DNA of 64,000 nt from an uncultured Sphingomonadaceae bacterium (GTDB taxonomy: Bacteria; Pseudomonadota; Alphaproteobacteria; Sphingomonadales; Sphingomonadaceae), in NCBI GenBank assembly GCA_947504025.1, contig CANNFX010000003.1:1-64000 (forward strand), written 5' to 3'. A program made the position numbers and the translations under genes. This document shows positions 9,583-19,867 of the stretch, one piece after another. How positions within the stretch are numbered: position 1 is the first letter of the stretch; every line of letters begins with the position of its first letter. Under the pieces are notes generated by a model. It ran no database searches. It saw only the letters and a program-made list of their open reading frames with translations, and had not been told where the DNA came from.

Positions 9583-11348
9583 CAGACAAGCGCCTTTGCT
9601 TCATCATCCATGGTGCCATCTACCATATCGCCCGGCATCAACATCTCAGTATGTGCCGCGCCGCTCGGGATCATCGGGAAGCAGTTCGCGTCCTTAGAAA
9701 CCTGGCAGTCGACAATTACGGGGCCATCATGCGCTATCATCGCTTCGATGCCTGCGTCGAGTTCACTTTCGTCCGTTATGCGAATGCCCTTCCAACCATA
9801 TGCCTCCGCCAGTGTCACGAAATCGGGCAAGCTGTCTGAGTAACTGTTGGAATAGCGGCTTTCATAGGTGAGTTCCTGCCACTGGCGGACCATGCCCATA
9901 TACTCATTGTTGAGGATGAAAACTTTGACCGGCAAGCGGTACTGGCTAGCCGTCCCGAGTTCCTGAATGTTCATTTGGATCGACGCTTCGCCTGCGATGT
10001 CGATAACCAACGCATCGGGATCACCCAGCTGTGCACCGATGGCGGCGGGTAGGCCGTACCCCATCGTGCCAAGTCCGCCACTGGTGAGCCACTTGTTCGG
10101 GCCGAAGAATCCGAAATATTGTGCCGCCCACATCTGGTGCTGACCTACTTCGGTGGTAATGATCGGGTCTTTGTTCCTTGTCATCTGGAACAGACGTTCA
10201 ACTGCCTTTTGCGGCATAATTTCACCGGGCTTGTCGGAAAATGCGAGCGATTGGCGTGCGCGCCACCCGGCAATGCGAGAGTGCCATTCGCTGAGGTCGC
10301 GCGGCTTGCGGCCTCCCCATGCTTCGATCAGTTGCTCCAGCACCGTGGTGCAATCACCAACGATACCAAGCTCTACCGGCACGATTTTATTGATAGAGGC
10401 GCGGTCGATATCGATGTGGATCTTCTTTGAATCGGGCGAGAAAGCGTCGAGTCTGCCGGTAACCCGATCATCGAAACGTGCGCCAATATTCACCATCACG
10501 TCGCAGCGGTTCATCGCCAGATTGGCTTCATAAGTGCCATGCATGCCCAGCATACCGAGCCAGTCGAGGTGATCGGCAGGGAATGCGCCAAGGCCCATGA
10601 GGGTGGACGTTACTGGCGCGCCCGTGAGTTCTTGTAATTTGCGCAGCAATCCGGACGCCTTCGGCCCAGAATTGATGATTCCGCCGCCGGTGTAGAAGAT
10701 CGGGGCCTTGGCATTCGCAATCATCTCGACTGCTGCGGCGATCTCGTGGTCCTTACCGGCCATACGCGGCTGATAACGTGATGAGGCCAGTGGTGAGGCA
10801 GCTTGGTTCGCGTCCCATTCGGCCAACGCAACCTGCACGTCTTTGGGAATATCAACTAGAACGGGCCCGGGACGGCCAGTGGTTGCGATACGGAATGCTT
10901 CGGCAATTGTGGGGCCAAGCGCCGCTGGGTCCTTCACGAGGTAATTGTGCTTCGTGCAATGGCGCGTGATACCGATCGTGTCGGCTTCCTGAAAAGCGTC
11001 TGTGCCGATCAGGCCGGTTGCGACCTGCCCGGTGATGACGACCATCGGGATAGAGTCCATGAAAGCGTCCGCGATGCCGGTAACAGCATTTGTTGCACCG
11101 GGACCGGATGTAACAAGAACTACGCCGGGTTTGCCGGTTGATCGGGCATACCCCTCGGCAGCATGGACGGCACCCGCTTCTGCGCGGACGAGGATATGGC
11201 GAATGCGCTTCTCCTCGAACAATTCGTCATAGATTGGTAGTACCGCGCCGCCCGGATAGCCGAACACGAATTCGACTCCTTGCTGGACGAGGTGTTCTAC
11301 CAAGATCTGTGCGCCGCTGCGCTCGTTTTTCATTTCTTCGCCCGACAT
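9582..11348 (-). CDS. ilvB: Acetolactate synthase large (catalytic) subunit
   Basis: 588 residues, a thiamine-diphosphate enzyme of branched-chain amino acid synthesis. The catalytic Glu lies in RAEAGAVHAAEGYA near residue 55, and SGPGATN follows. The central FAD-binding domain and the C-terminal ThDP domain are complete. The usual GDG/GDA of the ThDP motif reads AGEASIQMNIQEL here, a variant I believe is common in alphaproteobacterial enzymes. The first ATG lacks a ribosome-binding site; Met-6 (about 11333) is an alternative start. The upstream region contains a dyad that can pair with the start-codon region. Confidence 0.95.
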
Positions 11349-11354
11349 GTGAAT

Positions 11355-11404
11355 GGCCCGGAATTCCTAATAAATGCGGCCCGACACATGATATGTGCCG
11401 GGCC
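11355..11404 (-). promoter_or_regulatory. Dyad in the ilvB 5' region (terminator of miaA or ilvB leader structure)
   Basis: On the minus strand GGCCCGGCACAT (11393-11404) pairs with ATGTGTCGGGCC (11378-11389), 11 of 12 pairs, with a 3-base loop. A second copy of the 3' arm core, CCGGGCC at 11355-11361, can pair with the same 5' arm. The ilvB start itself, ATGTCGGGC, resembles the 3' arm too. The structures are mutually exclusive, as in attenuators. After the first hairpin the RNA reads GCAUUUAUU, a poor U-run, so it could also terminate miaA transcripts. Confidence 0.45.
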
Positions 11405-11417
11405 ATCAATTGATGAT

Positions 11418-11446
11418 GCGATACGGATATGAAAATATCGTGTCAA
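11418..11446 (-). promoter_or_regulatory. Candidate promoter of ilvB
   Basis: On the minus strand a perfect TTGACA (11441-11446) is followed after 17 bases by TATCGC (11418-11423), which matches the -10 consensus at only three of six positions. It lies in the AT-rich gap between miaA and ilvB. A start of transcription near 11410 would put the dyad at 11378-11404 in the 5' leader of ilvB. Confidence 0.35.
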
Positions 11447-11452
11447 CCGCTA

Positions 11453-12415
11453 TTATTGTAATATTCCTTCAAAATATATATCAAGATCGCAATTATAAGA
11501 CTCGGTTGTTGGCCATGATTTCGGCGGCTGATTGCGGAACCACGTATATTGTCGTTTTGCATATTGCCGCGTTGATAGCTGGCCAGCGGCAATCAATTCT
11601 TCGCGGGTGATATCACCGGCTAGCCAAGTGGCAATTTCCCTTACTCCGATCGCCCGCATGACGGGGAGGGCAGGGTCTAGTTCACGTGCAACCAATACCT
11701 CCACCTCTTCGATGGCGCCCTGTTCCAGCATGGCCTCGAATCGCGTGTCGCAGCGCTCCTGCAGTTCTGACCGGTCAGGGCGCAAGATCAGCGGGTAAAG
11801 CGTTACGTCATTAGCTATCCCGCCGCTCATTTTGCTGTGCCATTCGCTCATGGTCTTGCCGGTAGACCGAACGACCTCCAACGCGCGGCAAGTCCGCGAG
11901 GTGTCCGCAGGCGCGAGACGGGATGCTGCCTCAGGGTCTTCCACTTCCAGTGCGGCGCGAGCCTCGGCTTGATCGAGCGCGCGCACTTCTGCTCTTATGG
12001 CAGGATCAATTTCGGGGATCGGCGCAATCCCGTTTAGCAAGGTCCGCATATAAAGGCCGGTGCCGCCAACTAGTATCGGAAGGTCGCCTGACGACTGGAC
12101 GTCGGCGATCTCGCGCTTAGCTGCCGCCGCCCAATCTGCCGCTGAACAAGCGGTTGCACCGTCCCAGTTTCCGAACAGCCGATGTTCGATCCCGGCCATC
12201 TCCTCTTCGGAGGGCCGTGCGCTTAGCACTGACAGGTCGGCGTAGACTTGTGCACTGTCGCAATTTACCACCACGGCCTTGGTACCGCGGCTTTGCCCGC
12301 GCGCTTCCACAGCCTTTGCTAAGCGTACTGCCAAATGGCTCTTGCCGCTCGCCGTCGGCCCTGCGATGAGCGCCAGCGGCGGTTTTTCGCCAGTTTCATT
12401 CGGAGTTTCGGGCAT
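11453..12415 (-). CDS. miaA: tRNA dimethylallyltransferase
   Basis: 320 residues from the ATG at 12415. It transfers a dimethylallyl group from DMAPP to A37 of tRNAs reading UNN codons. The P-loop [20 protein letters not shown] comes soon after the start. [21 protein letters not shown] and [15 protein letters not shown] are the DMAPP/tRNA-binding blocks, and [12 protein letters not shown] lies near the C-terminus. The frame is open to 12505, but the extension does not resemble family N-termini. Its ATG overlaps the ATG of serB on the other strand. No good ribosome-binding site is visible, so an ATG at 12421 is also possible. Confidence 0.93.
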   Translation of the reverse strand: MPETPNETGEKPPLALIAGPTASGKSHLAVRLAKAVEARGQSRGTKAVVVNCDSAQVYADLSVLSARPSEEEMAGIEHRLFGNWDGATACSAADWAAAAKREIADVQSSGDLPILVGGTGLYMRTLLNGIAPIPEIDPAIRAEVRALDQAEARAALEVEDPEAASRLAPADTSRTCRALEVVRSTGKTMSEWHSKMSGGIANDVTLYPLILRPDRSELQERCDTRFEAMLEQGAIEEVEVLVARELDPALPVMRAIGVREIATWLAGDITREELIAAGQLSTRQYAKRQYTWFRNQPPKSWPTTESYNCDLDIYFEGILQ

Positions 12416-13298
12416 GCTCATTGCGCGGCTGATAGCAGATGTGGACGGGCTGGAAACACGCCTAGATGAAGCTAATGCTTCCTTATCCGCCAAAGGTATG
12501 GCCATTGCAGAGGCAGGAATGCTCGATTCTTGCGGGGATGTTTTGCAGCTAAGTCTAGCTGATGGGGACGCTGGCGCGCTGCGCGGTATCCTTCATAAGC
12601 ATTTTGCACCATCCGATGTTTTGGTTGGCGACAGGCCAATTCAGGTTCCGCAATTGCTCGTGTCCGACATGGATTCGACCATGATCCAGGCGGAATGCAT
12701 TGATGAGCTGGCAGACTTTGCAGGACTGAAGGATAAGATCTCTGTCATCACGGAACGGGCAATGCAGGGTGAAATTCCGTTCGAAGCTGCATTGCGTGAA
12801 CGCGTCGCTTTACTTGCGGGGCTCGAGGAAGGCGTGATTGATCGTTGTCTCGCCGAACGCATCGACCCGATGCCCGGGGCAAAACAATTGGTGGCGACAT
12901 TGCGTGCAAAGGGATGCCGAACGGTGTTGGTAACCGGCGGATTCCATCATTTTGCTGATCCAGTCGCGGATCAAATCGGTTTTGAGCGGGCGGTAGGCAA
13001 TCGGCTTGCTGTGTCAGATGGTATGCTAACCGGCGAGCTTGATGGACCAGTCAGCGATGCATCGACGAAAGAGCGCACGTTGCGCGAAGAGATGGCTGGG
13101 TTGGGCGAGGATGCAGTTTCTCTCGCGATTGGTGATGGTGCGAACGATATTCCAATGCTGCAGGCGGCCGATTGGGGCATTGCATTCGCTGCCAAACCGA
13201 TTGCCCGCTCTGCCGCTGACGGCTGGATTGACCGTGGGAATTTAACTTCTGTATTGAAATTGCTGAATATTCCGGAAAAGGAATGGGTTTCGAAATAG
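12414..13298 (+). CDS. serB: Phosphoserine phosphatase
   Basis: 294 residues from the ATG at 12414, chosen because GGAG lies 8 bases upstream and [10 protein letters not shown] looks like the family N-terminus. It performs the last step of serine synthesis. After an ACT-like N-terminal domain the HAD phosphatase begins: [18 protein letters not shown] holds the nucleophilic Asp and acid Asp. VTGGF is HAD motif II and [11 protein letters not shown] the Mg-binding motif. Divergent from miaA with overlapping start codons, so each promoter must lie inside the other gene. Confidence 0.94.
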   Translation: MLIARLIADVDGLETRLDEANASLSAKGMAIAEAGMLDSCGDVLQLSLADGDAGALRGILHKHFAPSDVLVGDRPIQVPQLLVSDMDSTMIQAECIDELADFAGLKDKISVITERAMQGEIPFEAALRERVALLAGLEEGVIDRCLAERIDPMPGAKQLVATLRAKGCRTVLVTGGFHHFADPVADQIGFERAVGNRLAVSDGMLTGELDGPVSDASTKERTLREEMAGLGEDAVSLAIGDGANDIPMLQAADWGIAFAAKPIARSAADGWIDRGNLTSVLKLLNIPEKEWVSK

Positions 13299-13356
13299 GA
13301 CTGGACTTCATCTTGTTCGGGATATATTAACATCAGTGTAAGTAAGGGCAGATGTT

Positions 13357-14181
13357 ATGACACAAGCACTCCTCAATCCGACTGCTGGAACCGCGGCTGA
13401 AACCGGCCCGGACGGTACACTCATATTCCATCCAGACCGCCCGCATCTGCGGAAGCGTCCGCTAAAGGCATGGCGGCATTTTCGTGAACTTCTGAAGGAT
13501 AAAGAGAACACTGCCGAGGTGTTCAAAATCTTCGAATCTCTGCCTTCAAGTGATCTTGTTCCCCGGGCCCGAGCATTCAATCTGAGCGAAGAAGGCCAGC
13601 GCATCCGCGCTAGTGAGCCCTATCTTCCACCAATTCTCGATGATCATGATGAGTTACGCAAATTGCCTGAGGGCAGTGTTGCGCATGCATATTTGCATTT
13701 CATGGAAAGTCAGGGATTGAGTGCAGCCGGACTGGTGGCGGAATATGATCAGTTCATGGGGGATCGCCCGCTATTTGGCGATTTGTTCGAATGGTATCTC
13801 AACCGGTACCGTGACACGCATGATCTGTTGCACGTACTGACTGGCTACAGCCGTGATGCGCTGGGTGAGCAATGCGTTTTGGCCTTCACATATGGCCAAA
13901 ATGGCGGACTAGCGAATCTGTTTATCGCCTATGCTGGTGGATTGAACATGCGCCAAACAATTGAGAGCGAAGCACCTGTAATTGCAGCGGTTCGTGAAGC
14001 GCAAAAGCAGGGCAAGGCATGTCCGCGTATCGCCGATATGTCCATTCGCGAGCTATTGGCTCGGCCACTTGATGAAGTTCGCAAGGAATTCAACATCACG
14101 CCGCCAGTGACCTACGACCGGTGCCATGCGATCTGGAAGTCGGAAGGCATCGATCCCTACGACCTGATGCTGACGGCATAA
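13357..14181 (+). CDS. Coq4-family ubiquinone biosynthesis protein
   Basis: 274 residues. The zinc-binding signature of Coq4, HDxxH followed by 11 residues and E, is present as DTHDLLHVLTGYSRDALGEQ near residues 152-170. In eukaryotes Coq4 is needed for coenzyme Q synthesis and has been assigned a role in C1 decarboxylation/hydroxylation of the ring. Bacterial Coq4-like proteins are common in alphaproteobacteria and less studied. AAGGG precedes the ATG by 8 bases. An AT-rich promoter-like segment with TATATT lies at 13322-13328. It is probably monocistronic, since a REP-like element follows at once. Confidence 0.82.
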   Translation: MTQALLNPTAGTAAETGPDGTLIFHPDRPHLRKRPLKAWRHFRELLKDKENTAEVFKIFESLPSSDLVPRARAFNLSEEGQRIRASEPYLPPILDDHDELRKLPEGSVAHAYLHFMESQGLSAAGLVAEYDQFMGDRPLFGDLFEWYLNRYRDTHDLLHVLTGYSRDALGEQCVLAFTYGQNGGLANLFIAYAGGLNMRQTIESEAPVIAAVREAQKQGKACPRIADMSIRELLARPLDEVRKEFNITPPVTYDRCHAIWKSEGIDPYDLMLTA

Positions 14182-14183
14182 TC

Positions 14184-14265
14184 CGTCATCCCAGCGAAGG
14201 CTGGGATCGCTATCCACTGGGTCGGAGCTTGATTGTGAGCGACCCCAGCCTTCGCTGGGGTGACG
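14184..14265. repeat. REP-like inverted repeat between convergent genes
   Basis: Two 27-base arms (14185-14211 and 14238-14264) are inverted copies differing at two positions. Each arm contains its own small dyad, CCCAGCGAAGGCTGGG and CCCCAGCCTTCGCTGGGG. The 26-base spacer has no coding sense. It fills the gap between two convergent genes, as REP/BIME-type elements usually do. It can form a large cruciform and may end transcription from both sides. Copies elsewhere in the genome are expected but cannot be seen here. Confidence 0.75.
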
Positions 14266-14277
14266 ACGAAGGCGGCT

Positions 14278-14964
14278 TTACAGCCAACTGGCGATCTGCG
14301 TCAGCGGCTTTTTCTTCAGCGCATGCTCGGGCACCGTCGCATCGGGCGACGCGTGACCCACAACAACAATCATAAGCGGTTTTTCGTCCTTCGGCCGCTC
14401 GCAAATATCGCGCAGGAAACCCATGGGTGACGGCGTGTGCGTCAGCGTGGCGAGGCCGGCCTCGTGCAGCGTCGAAATCAGCATCCCGCAGGCAAGGCCG
14501 ACGCTTTCATTGACGTAATAATTCTGCGTCTCGCCGTCTTCCTCGATGCCGCCCTTGCGCTGGGCAAAGCAGACGATGAGCCACGGCGCGGTTTCGAGGA
14601 ACGGTTTCTTGTCATCGGTGCCAATCGGATCAAGCGCGCCAAGCCATTCGTCGCTCGCCTTGGGCTTGTCGCCATCCGCACCATAGAACCGCCGCTCCTC
14701 AGCCTCCGCCGCTTCGCGGATCGCGCGCTTCTTCTCCGGCGAGCCGACAACAGCAAAATGCCACGGCTGGTGGTTGGCGCCATTGGGCGCGGTGCCGCCA
14801 GCGCGGATCGCGCTTTCAATGACTTCGCGGGGGACAGGCTGGCCGGTAAAGTCGCGGCATGAACGGCGGGTTCTCATGCGCTCGAAAGCGGCGGTGGCGC
14901 GCGCGATGCGCTCGTCATCCGGGAGTTCGGGTAGCTTGGGGTAAGGCTGGAAACCCTCACTCAC
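14278..14964 (-). CDS. Nitroreductase family protein
   Basis: 228 residues from the GTG at 14964, which overlaps the purL stop as GTGA, so the pair is translationally coupled. The frame continues upstream into purL but that part is not protein-like. [18 protein letters not shown] is the FMN-binding N-terminus of nitroreductases, [17 protein letters not shown] the second FMN segment, and [21 protein letters not shown] the C-terminal part. The order resembles iodotyrosine-deiodinase/BluB-like members. It is cytoplasmic with FMN as cofactor. GC content looks higher than in neighbouring genes. Substrate unknown. Confidence 0.88.
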   Translation of the reverse strand: MSEGFQPYPKLPELPDDERIARATAAFERMRTRRSCRDFTGQPVPREVIESAIRAGGTAPNGANHQPWHFAVVGSPEKKRAIREAAEAEERRFYGADGDKPKASDEWLGALDPIGTDDKKPFLETAPWLIVCFAQRKGGIEEDGETQNYYVNESVGLACGMLISTLHEAGLATLTHTPSPMGFLRDICERPKDEKPLMIVVVGHASPDATVPEHALKKKPLTQIASWL

Positions 14965-17216
14965 GTCGCCATCCAATCGCGGAAGAAACTGTCGCTGGCC
15001 TCGCGGAGGTTGGTTAGCTCGACACCAAGAACTTTGTCCCCTGTCACGCTCCCCAACTTTCGAAGACCGCATCCCATGACGTCGAAGCCCATTTCGCCTT
15101 CGGTCAGCGTTCGCTCAAAGGTTTCGATGTCTTTGACAGTAAAGAGGAAGCGGCCTTGGTCTTCACCAAACCACCATTGTGCGTGGCTGTAGGAGTGATG
15201 GCTCTCAACTTCGGCACCAATGTTTCCTGCGAGCGCCATTTCAGTCAACGCAACCGCCATGCCGCCGTCCGACACATCGTGAACTGCGCTGATTAGACCG
15301 AGCTGGATCCATTCCCGGATGTAGCTTCCCGCGCAAGCCTCGAGATCAAGATTGACAGGCGGTGGGCTACCTTCGTTTTGTCCTTTAATATGTTTTAGCC
15401 AGAGCGATTGTTCCAAATGGCCTTTGCCATCGTGATCATTGTCCGCAGTCGAGGCAGTTTGACCGAGAACGTAGATCGCATCTCCCTCATTCTTAAACCC
15501 AACAGTCGCCATCTTGGAGTGATCCTCCAAAATCCCGACGCCGCCAATTGCGGGGGTTGGCAAAATTGCGCTGCCGCCGCCTGTGGCCTTGCTTTCATTA
15601 TAGAGTGACACGTTTCCGCTCACGATGGGGAAGTCGAGAGCGATGCAGGCTTCGCCCATGCCTTCTAGGCAGCCGACGAATTGCGCCATGATTTCGGGGC
15701 GCTGCGGGTTGCCGAAGTTGAGGCAGTTGGTGATCGCCAAGGGCTTTGCGCCGACTGCGCAGAGGTTGCGGTAAGCCTCGGCCACCGCCTGTTTGCCGCC
15801 TTCGTAGGGATCGGCATAGCAATAGCGCGGTGTGCAATCAGTGGTCATCGCCAGCGCTTTTTGCGTGCCGTGAACGCGCACAACCGCCGCGTCTCCGCCC
15901 GATTTTTGCAGGGTGTCCGTGCCAACCTGGCTGTCATATTGCTCCCAGATCCAGCGGCGACTGGCTAGGGCAGGGCTGGCCATCATCTTCAGCAGATCGG
16001 CACCGATATCGGTGCTTTCGGGAATGTCACCAAGCGGCTTTACGCCCGCCCAAGCTTTGTATTCTTCCTTGGAAACATAGGGCCGCTCATACTCTGGCGC
16101 CTCGTCAGCCAATGGTCCGAGCGGAATATCGCATACGGTCTCGCCTTCGAAGGTCAGTTCCATCCGCTGTGTATCGGTAACTTCGCCGATGACCGCGAAA
16201 TCGAGCTCCCACTTTTCGAAGATCGCGGCGGCCATGGGTTCTTTGCCGGGCTTGAGCACCATGAGCATCCGCTCCTGGCTTTCCGACAGCATCATCTCAT
16301 AAGGCGTCATGCCTTCTTCACGGCATGGGACAGCGCTCATATCGAGGCGGATGCCGGTCTTGCCGTTGGTCGCCATTTCGACGCTGGAGGACGTAAGCCC
16401 CGCTGCGCCCATGTCCTGAATCGCTACGATGGCGTCGGTCGCCATCAGCTCCAGACACGCTTCGATCAGCAGCTTCTCGACGAAAGGATCGCCGACCTGA
16501 ACGGTTGGACGCTTTTCTTCGATATCATCACCAAAGTCGGCGCTGGCCATGGTCGCCCCGTGGATACCGTCGCGGCCCGTCTTCGATCCGACATAGACGA
16601 TAGGATTGCCTACACCTGTCGCTGCGCTGTAGAAAATCTTGTCCTGATCGGCGACGCCGACGGTCATTGCGTTGACAAGGATATTGCCGTCATAGGCCGG
16701 GTCGAAATTCGTTTCCCCGCCGACAGTCGGCACACCCACGCAATTGCCATAACCACCGATGCCCGCAACTACGCCTTGAACGAGGTGCTTCATCTTCGGG
16801 TGTTCGGGACGGCCAAATCGCAATGCGTTGAGGTTCGCGATTGGACGTGCGCCCATCGTAAACACATCGCGCAAAATACCGCCAACGCCCGTCGCGGCGC
16901 CCTGATAGGGCTCGATATAAGACGGGTGGTTGTGGCTCTCCATCTTGAAGATCGCTGCCTGATTATCGCCAATGTCGATCACGCCGGCATTTTCACCCGG
17001 GCCGCAGATGACCCAAGGGGCTTCGGTAGGCAATTTCTTCAGATGGAAGCGTGAAGATTTATAGCTGCAATGCTCCGACCACATGACGGAGAATATGCCG
17101 AGCTCGACCATATTCGGCTCGCGGCCCAACGCGTGTAACACGCGGGCATATTCTTCTTCGTTGAAGCCGTGAGCTTCGACGACTTCTGGTGTGATCTGGT
17201 TGTCGCTATCTGGCAT
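14961..17216 (-). CDS. purL: Phosphoribosylformylglycinamidine synthase subunit II
   Basis: 751 residues, the length of the small (PurLQS-type) PurL. It makes FGAM from FGAR, ATP and ammonia delivered by PurQ in purine synthesis. [12 protein letters not shown] near residue 45, the glycine-rich [23 protein letters not shown] with the catalytic His, and [15 protein letters not shown] are visible. [17 protein letters not shown] marks the second AIRS-like half. It precedes the nitroreductase with a 4-base overlap. purQ and purS are not in the window. Confidence 0.97.
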   Translation of the reverse strand: MPDSDNQITPEVVEAHGFNEEEYARVLHALGREPNMVELGIFSVMWSEHCSYKSSRFHLKKLPTEAPWVICGPGENAGVIDIGDNQAAIFKMESHNHPSYIEPYQGAATGVGGILRDVFTMGARPIANLNALRFGRPEHPKMKHLVQGVVAGIGGYGNCVGVPTVGGETNFDPAYDGNILVNAMTVGVADQDKIFYSAATGVGNPIVYVGSKTGRDGIHGATMASADFGDDIEEKRPTVQVGDPFVEKLLIEACLELMATDAIVAIQDMGAAGLTSSSVEMATNGKTGIRLDMSAVPCREEGMTPYEMMLSESQERMLMVLKPGKEPMAAAIFEKWELDFAVIGEVTDTQRMELTFEGETVCDIPLGPLADEAPEYERPYVSKEEYKAWAGVKPLGDIPESTDIGADLLKMMASPALASRRWIWEQYDSQVGTDTLQKSGGDAAVVRVHGTQKALAMTTDCTPRYCYADPYEGGKQAVAEAYRNLCAVGAKPLAITNCLNFGNPQRPEIMAQFVGCLEGMGEACIALDFPIVSGNVSLYNESKATGGGSAILPTPAIGGVGILEDHSKMATVGFKNEGDAIYVLGQTASTADNDHDGKGHLEQSLWLKHIKGQNEGSPPPVNLDLEACAGSYIREWIQLGLISAVHDVSDGGMAVALTEMALAGNIGAEVESHHSYSHAQWWFGEDQGRFLFTVKDIETFERTLTEGEMGFDVMGCGLRKLGSVTGDKVLGVELTNLREASDSFFRDWMAT

Positions 17217-17248
17217 GGCGAGCCCATAGCGCCGGCTGCGGGGAGTCG

Positions 17249-17905
17249 CTAGCCCCGAGCGCGGCGATGTACGCGGGTTCTCCCCACCCAGGTTGCAATT
17301 GCCGTCGCAATTGCAAATGATAGCAGTGCTGTGAGGTATAAGACTGGCCCTGTTTCAGTTGGTTCCGGCCCGAACCAGTTGATACATTGGAACGCCAGCA
17401 ACACTGCGCCTAGAATGATGACCGGTCCTACGGGCCCACGCATTCGCTTGTGATACCAAAATAATGCGCCGAATGTGATAGCGAGTTCAAGCGGGATTTC
17501 GATGAATGGAAAATTCCAAAGACCAAGGCCCAGTTTGTTGTCGCCGCCTGCCAGGGTGAGATCGGGCCGGTGAACAATCAGATCGAGAATCCAATGGGAA
17601 ACAACCACTGCACCGCCTATCATCGCGCTACCGAAGTCGCGCGTGATGATCATGACCAAGAGACCGAATAGCAACGCCCAGACCAGTGTTCCCACAAGGC
17701 TGTGGGTGAACGGCATATGGTATAAATCCATCGGATTCATTGCGGTAATGCCCGGCACCAACCGCATTTTCTCAACGCCTATCGTCGCTAGAAAAAAGAA
17801 TCCCCAGTCAACTAACTGGGCAGCAACGAACAGCAAACCCAATTTGGGTGCGCGAGGAGCGGCAGCTGCCGCAGCGAGAGCCGGAGCCCAGTGTCCAATA
17901 AACAT
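17249..17905 (-). CDS. Inner-membrane protein resembling YdjM-type metal-dependent hydrolases
   Basis: 218 residues with about six hydrophobic segments. Histidine- and aspartate-containing motifs recur at membrane edges: [10 protein letters not shown] at the N-terminus, FTHSLVGTL near residue 65 and [13 protein letters not shown] near residue 101. This pattern resembles the YdjM/PF04307 family, whose members are predicted metal-dependent membrane hydrolases of unknown substrate. The C-terminus is basic and cytoplasmic. It lies 32 bases upstream of purL on the same strand and may be co-transcribed, without any obvious link to purine synthesis. Confidence 0.65.
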   Translation of the reverse strand: MFIGHWAPALAAAAAAPRAPKLGLLFVAAQLVDWGFFFLATIGVEKMRLVPGITAMNPMDLYHMPFTHSLVGTLVWALLFGLLVMIITRDFGSAMIGGAVVVSHWILDLIVHRPDLTLAGGDNKLGLGLWNFPFIEIPLELAITFGALFWYHKRMRGPVGPVIILGAVLLAFQCINWFGPEPTETGPVLYLTALLSFAIATAIATWVGRTRVHRRARG

Positions 17906-18077
17906 TCGCTCTGCCTAGCTTGATCAGAACCCACGCTGCAAGCAGATCGGTCGCAATGCGTGTGAAAATTTGAACACAGGTGCTGCGGCTACGTTAGTGA
18001 TATTCCACTGCATAGGTCTCTCCACAGCTCGCACGCAGCTTGACCGCACGGCCTGCGCTGGTCAATGCTCGTTGCTT

Positions 18078-18329
18078 ATGAGTGATCCCGAGAACGACAT
18101 TTCGAAAATGACCTTCGAAGACGCCCTGCGTGCGCTGGAAGAGGTCGTCCGTAAACTTGAGAGTGGCGAGGTCGCGCTCGACGATTCCATCGCGCTTTAC
18201 GAACGTGGTGAAAAATTGCGCGGTCATTGCCAAGCCAGACTGGATGCGGCGCAGGCCCGGATTGACAAGATTGTAACTGGCCCGGACGGCAAGCCTTCCA
18301 GCACTCAAGCATTCGACACAGAGGGCTGA
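18078..18329 (+). CDS. xseB: Exodeoxyribonuclease VII small subunit
   Basis: 83 residues from the ATG at 18078, the typical XseB size. The frame is open further upstream but that extension is not family-like. MTFEDALRALEEVVRKLESGEVALDDSI is the conserved helical core, and LYERGEKL with C-terminal helices follows. It binds XseA to form the single-strand-specific exonuclease VII. It is four bases from ispA, an arrangement (xseB-ispA) conserved in many bacteria. The large subunit gene is not in this window. Confidence 0.93.
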   Translation: MSDPENDISKMTFEDALRALEEVVRKLESGEVALDDSIALYERGEKLRGHCQARLDAAQARIDKIVTGPDGKPSSTQAFDTEG

Positions 18330-18333
18330 AGCA

Positions 18334-19242
18334 ATGGCATTGGTCGAGGTCAGTACAGATATCCTCGCAGAGGAACTGATACGGATCCAAGGAGAGGTCG
18401 ATCTAGGTTTCGATGCGTTCCTGCCAGTTCCCGATGATTCTCGCGCCAAGTTGGTAGAAGCGATGCGCTATGCGGCCATCGGCGGGGGCAAACGTGTGCG
18501 CCCACTGCTTGTTGTAGCCACGGCAGAGATGTTTGGCGTGAACAGAGCGGCGGCTCTGAGGGCTGGCTGTGCGATAGAGGCCATCCACGTCTATTCTTTG
18601 ATCCATGACGATCTGCCTTGCATGGACGACGATGAGCTGCGTCACGGCAAGCCAACACTGCATATGGAATATGATGAAGCGACAGCGGTTCTGGCTGGGG
18701 ATTCGCTTCATGCATTGGCATTTGAAATTCTGTCCGGGGTTGAAACCAGCGGCGATCCTTTCACGCGTGCAGAATTGGTCTCCGTGCTTGCTTCGGCGAG
18801 CGGGATGGATGGCATGGCTGGCGGCCAAATGATGGATATCGAAGCGGACGGTGCAGATTATGATTTACACACCGTAACGCGCCTTCAACAGTTGAAGACC
18901 GGCGCCTTACTGGGTGCCGCGGTCGAAATGGGTGCGGTGCTGGGCAAGGTTGCACCAGAAGGCCGGACTCATTTACGCGCCTATGCCCGCGATATTGGTT
19001 TGGCGTTTCAGATCGCTGACGATCTACTTGATCGTGAAGGTGACGAGAGCAAGGCAGGCAAGGCTCTGCGTAAAGACGACGGGCAGGGCAAGCAGACATT
19101 CGTCTCATTGATGGGAGCGGACAAAGCTAGGGGACAGGCCCATGCGTTGGTCGATCAAGCGGTCGGCCACCTGAGCAGCCATGGCGAAGAAGCCGATCTG
19201 TTGCGTGCATTGGCAAGGTTTGTCGTTGAGAGGGATTGGTGA
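18334..19242 (+). CDS. ispA: Polyprenyl (farnesyl) diphosphate synthase
   Basis: 302 residues. It condenses DMAPP and GPP with IPP to farnesyl diphosphate for quinones, carotenoids and undecaprenol. The first aspartate-rich motif is DDLPCMDDD near residue 92, preceded by GGGKRVRPLL. The second is DDLLD near residue 229. It follows xseB by four bases and overlaps the coaD start by one base. No dxs gene follows, unlike the E. coli xseB-ispA-dxs order. Confidence 0.95.
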   Translation: MALVEVSTDILAEELIRIQGEVDLGFDAFLPVPDDSRAKLVEAMRYAAIGGGKRVRPLLVVATAEMFGVNRAAALRAGCAIEAIHVYSLIHDDLPCMDDDELRHGKPTLHMEYDEATAVLAGDSLHALAFEILSGVETSGDPFTRAELVSVLASASGMDGMAGGQMMDIEADGADYDLHTVTRLQQLKTGALLGAAVEMGAVLGKVAPEGRTHLRAYARDIGLAFQIADDLLDREGDESKAGKALRKDDGQGKQTFVSLMGADKARGQAHALVDQAVGHLSSHGEEADLLRALARFVVERDW

Positions 19243-19769
19243 TGGGCAAGAATTCTGACGGTGAGCGCATTGGCGTCTACCCCGGCACATTTGATCCGAT
19301 CACATTGGGCCATGCGGATATCATCCGGCGCGGTTCGAAGCTGGTTGACCGGCTGGTAATCGGCGTGACCACAAACCCGTCCAAGAACCCGATGTTTTCG
19401 ACCGACGAGCGTATGGACATGGTTCGACGCGAGGTTGCCGATATGAACTTGGGTAATGTCGAGGTTGTGGGTTTCAATGCATTGTTGATGAAATTTGCCT
19501 CCAAGCAAGGCGCCCGGGTCATTATTCGCGGGCTGCGCGCTGTGGCCGACTTTGAATATGAGTATCAGATGGCGGGAATGAACCAGCAGATCGATGATGA
19601 AATCGAGACCGTTTTCCTGATGGCCGATGTCTCGTTGCAGCCGATCGCTTCAAAGCTGGTGAAGGAAATTGCCCTATTCGGAGGCAGCATTTCGCCCTTT
19701 GTCAGTCCAGCTGTGTGTAAAGATGTGATCGCGCGGGTTGAGAAGATTGGCCGCATGGGCGATTATTGA
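19242..19769 (+). CDS. coaD: Phosphopantetheine adenylyltransferase
   Basis: 175 residues. It adenylates 4'-phosphopantetheine to dephospho-CoA, the penultimate step of CoA synthesis. The nucleotidyltransferase motif GVYPGTFDPITLGH starts near residue 10. RGLRAVADFEYEYQMAGMN and the ISS-like segment FGGSISPFVSPAV are present. The ATG at 19242 overlaps the ispA stop (TGATG), with GAGAGGG just upstream, so it is coupled to ispA; in-frame TTG and GTG codons immediately before are less likely starts. Confidence 0.96.
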   Translation: MGKNSDGERIGVYPGTFDPITLGHADIIRRGSKLVDRLVIGVTTNPSKNPMFSTDERMDMVRREVADMNLGNVEVVGFNALLMKFASKQGARVIIRGLRAVADFEYEYQMAGMNQQIDDEIETVFLMADVSLQPIASKLVKEIALFGGSISPFVSPAVCKDVIARVEKIGRMGDY

Positions 19770-19867
19770 TTGCTCGGTCACCCATAGATGCATCGTTCAT
19801 TGAAGCGACAGTGCATCGGCGCTAAAGACCGCCTAGATAAAAACTTATTCAAATAGCAGGAAATTCG

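Noticed and set aside
13322..13345. Imperfect TTAACA-TCAG-TGTAAG dyad before the Coq4-like gene
   Set aside because: Only a few bases match in the two half-sites, so it is not strong enough to call an operator; it stays within the noise of AT-rich promoter DNA.
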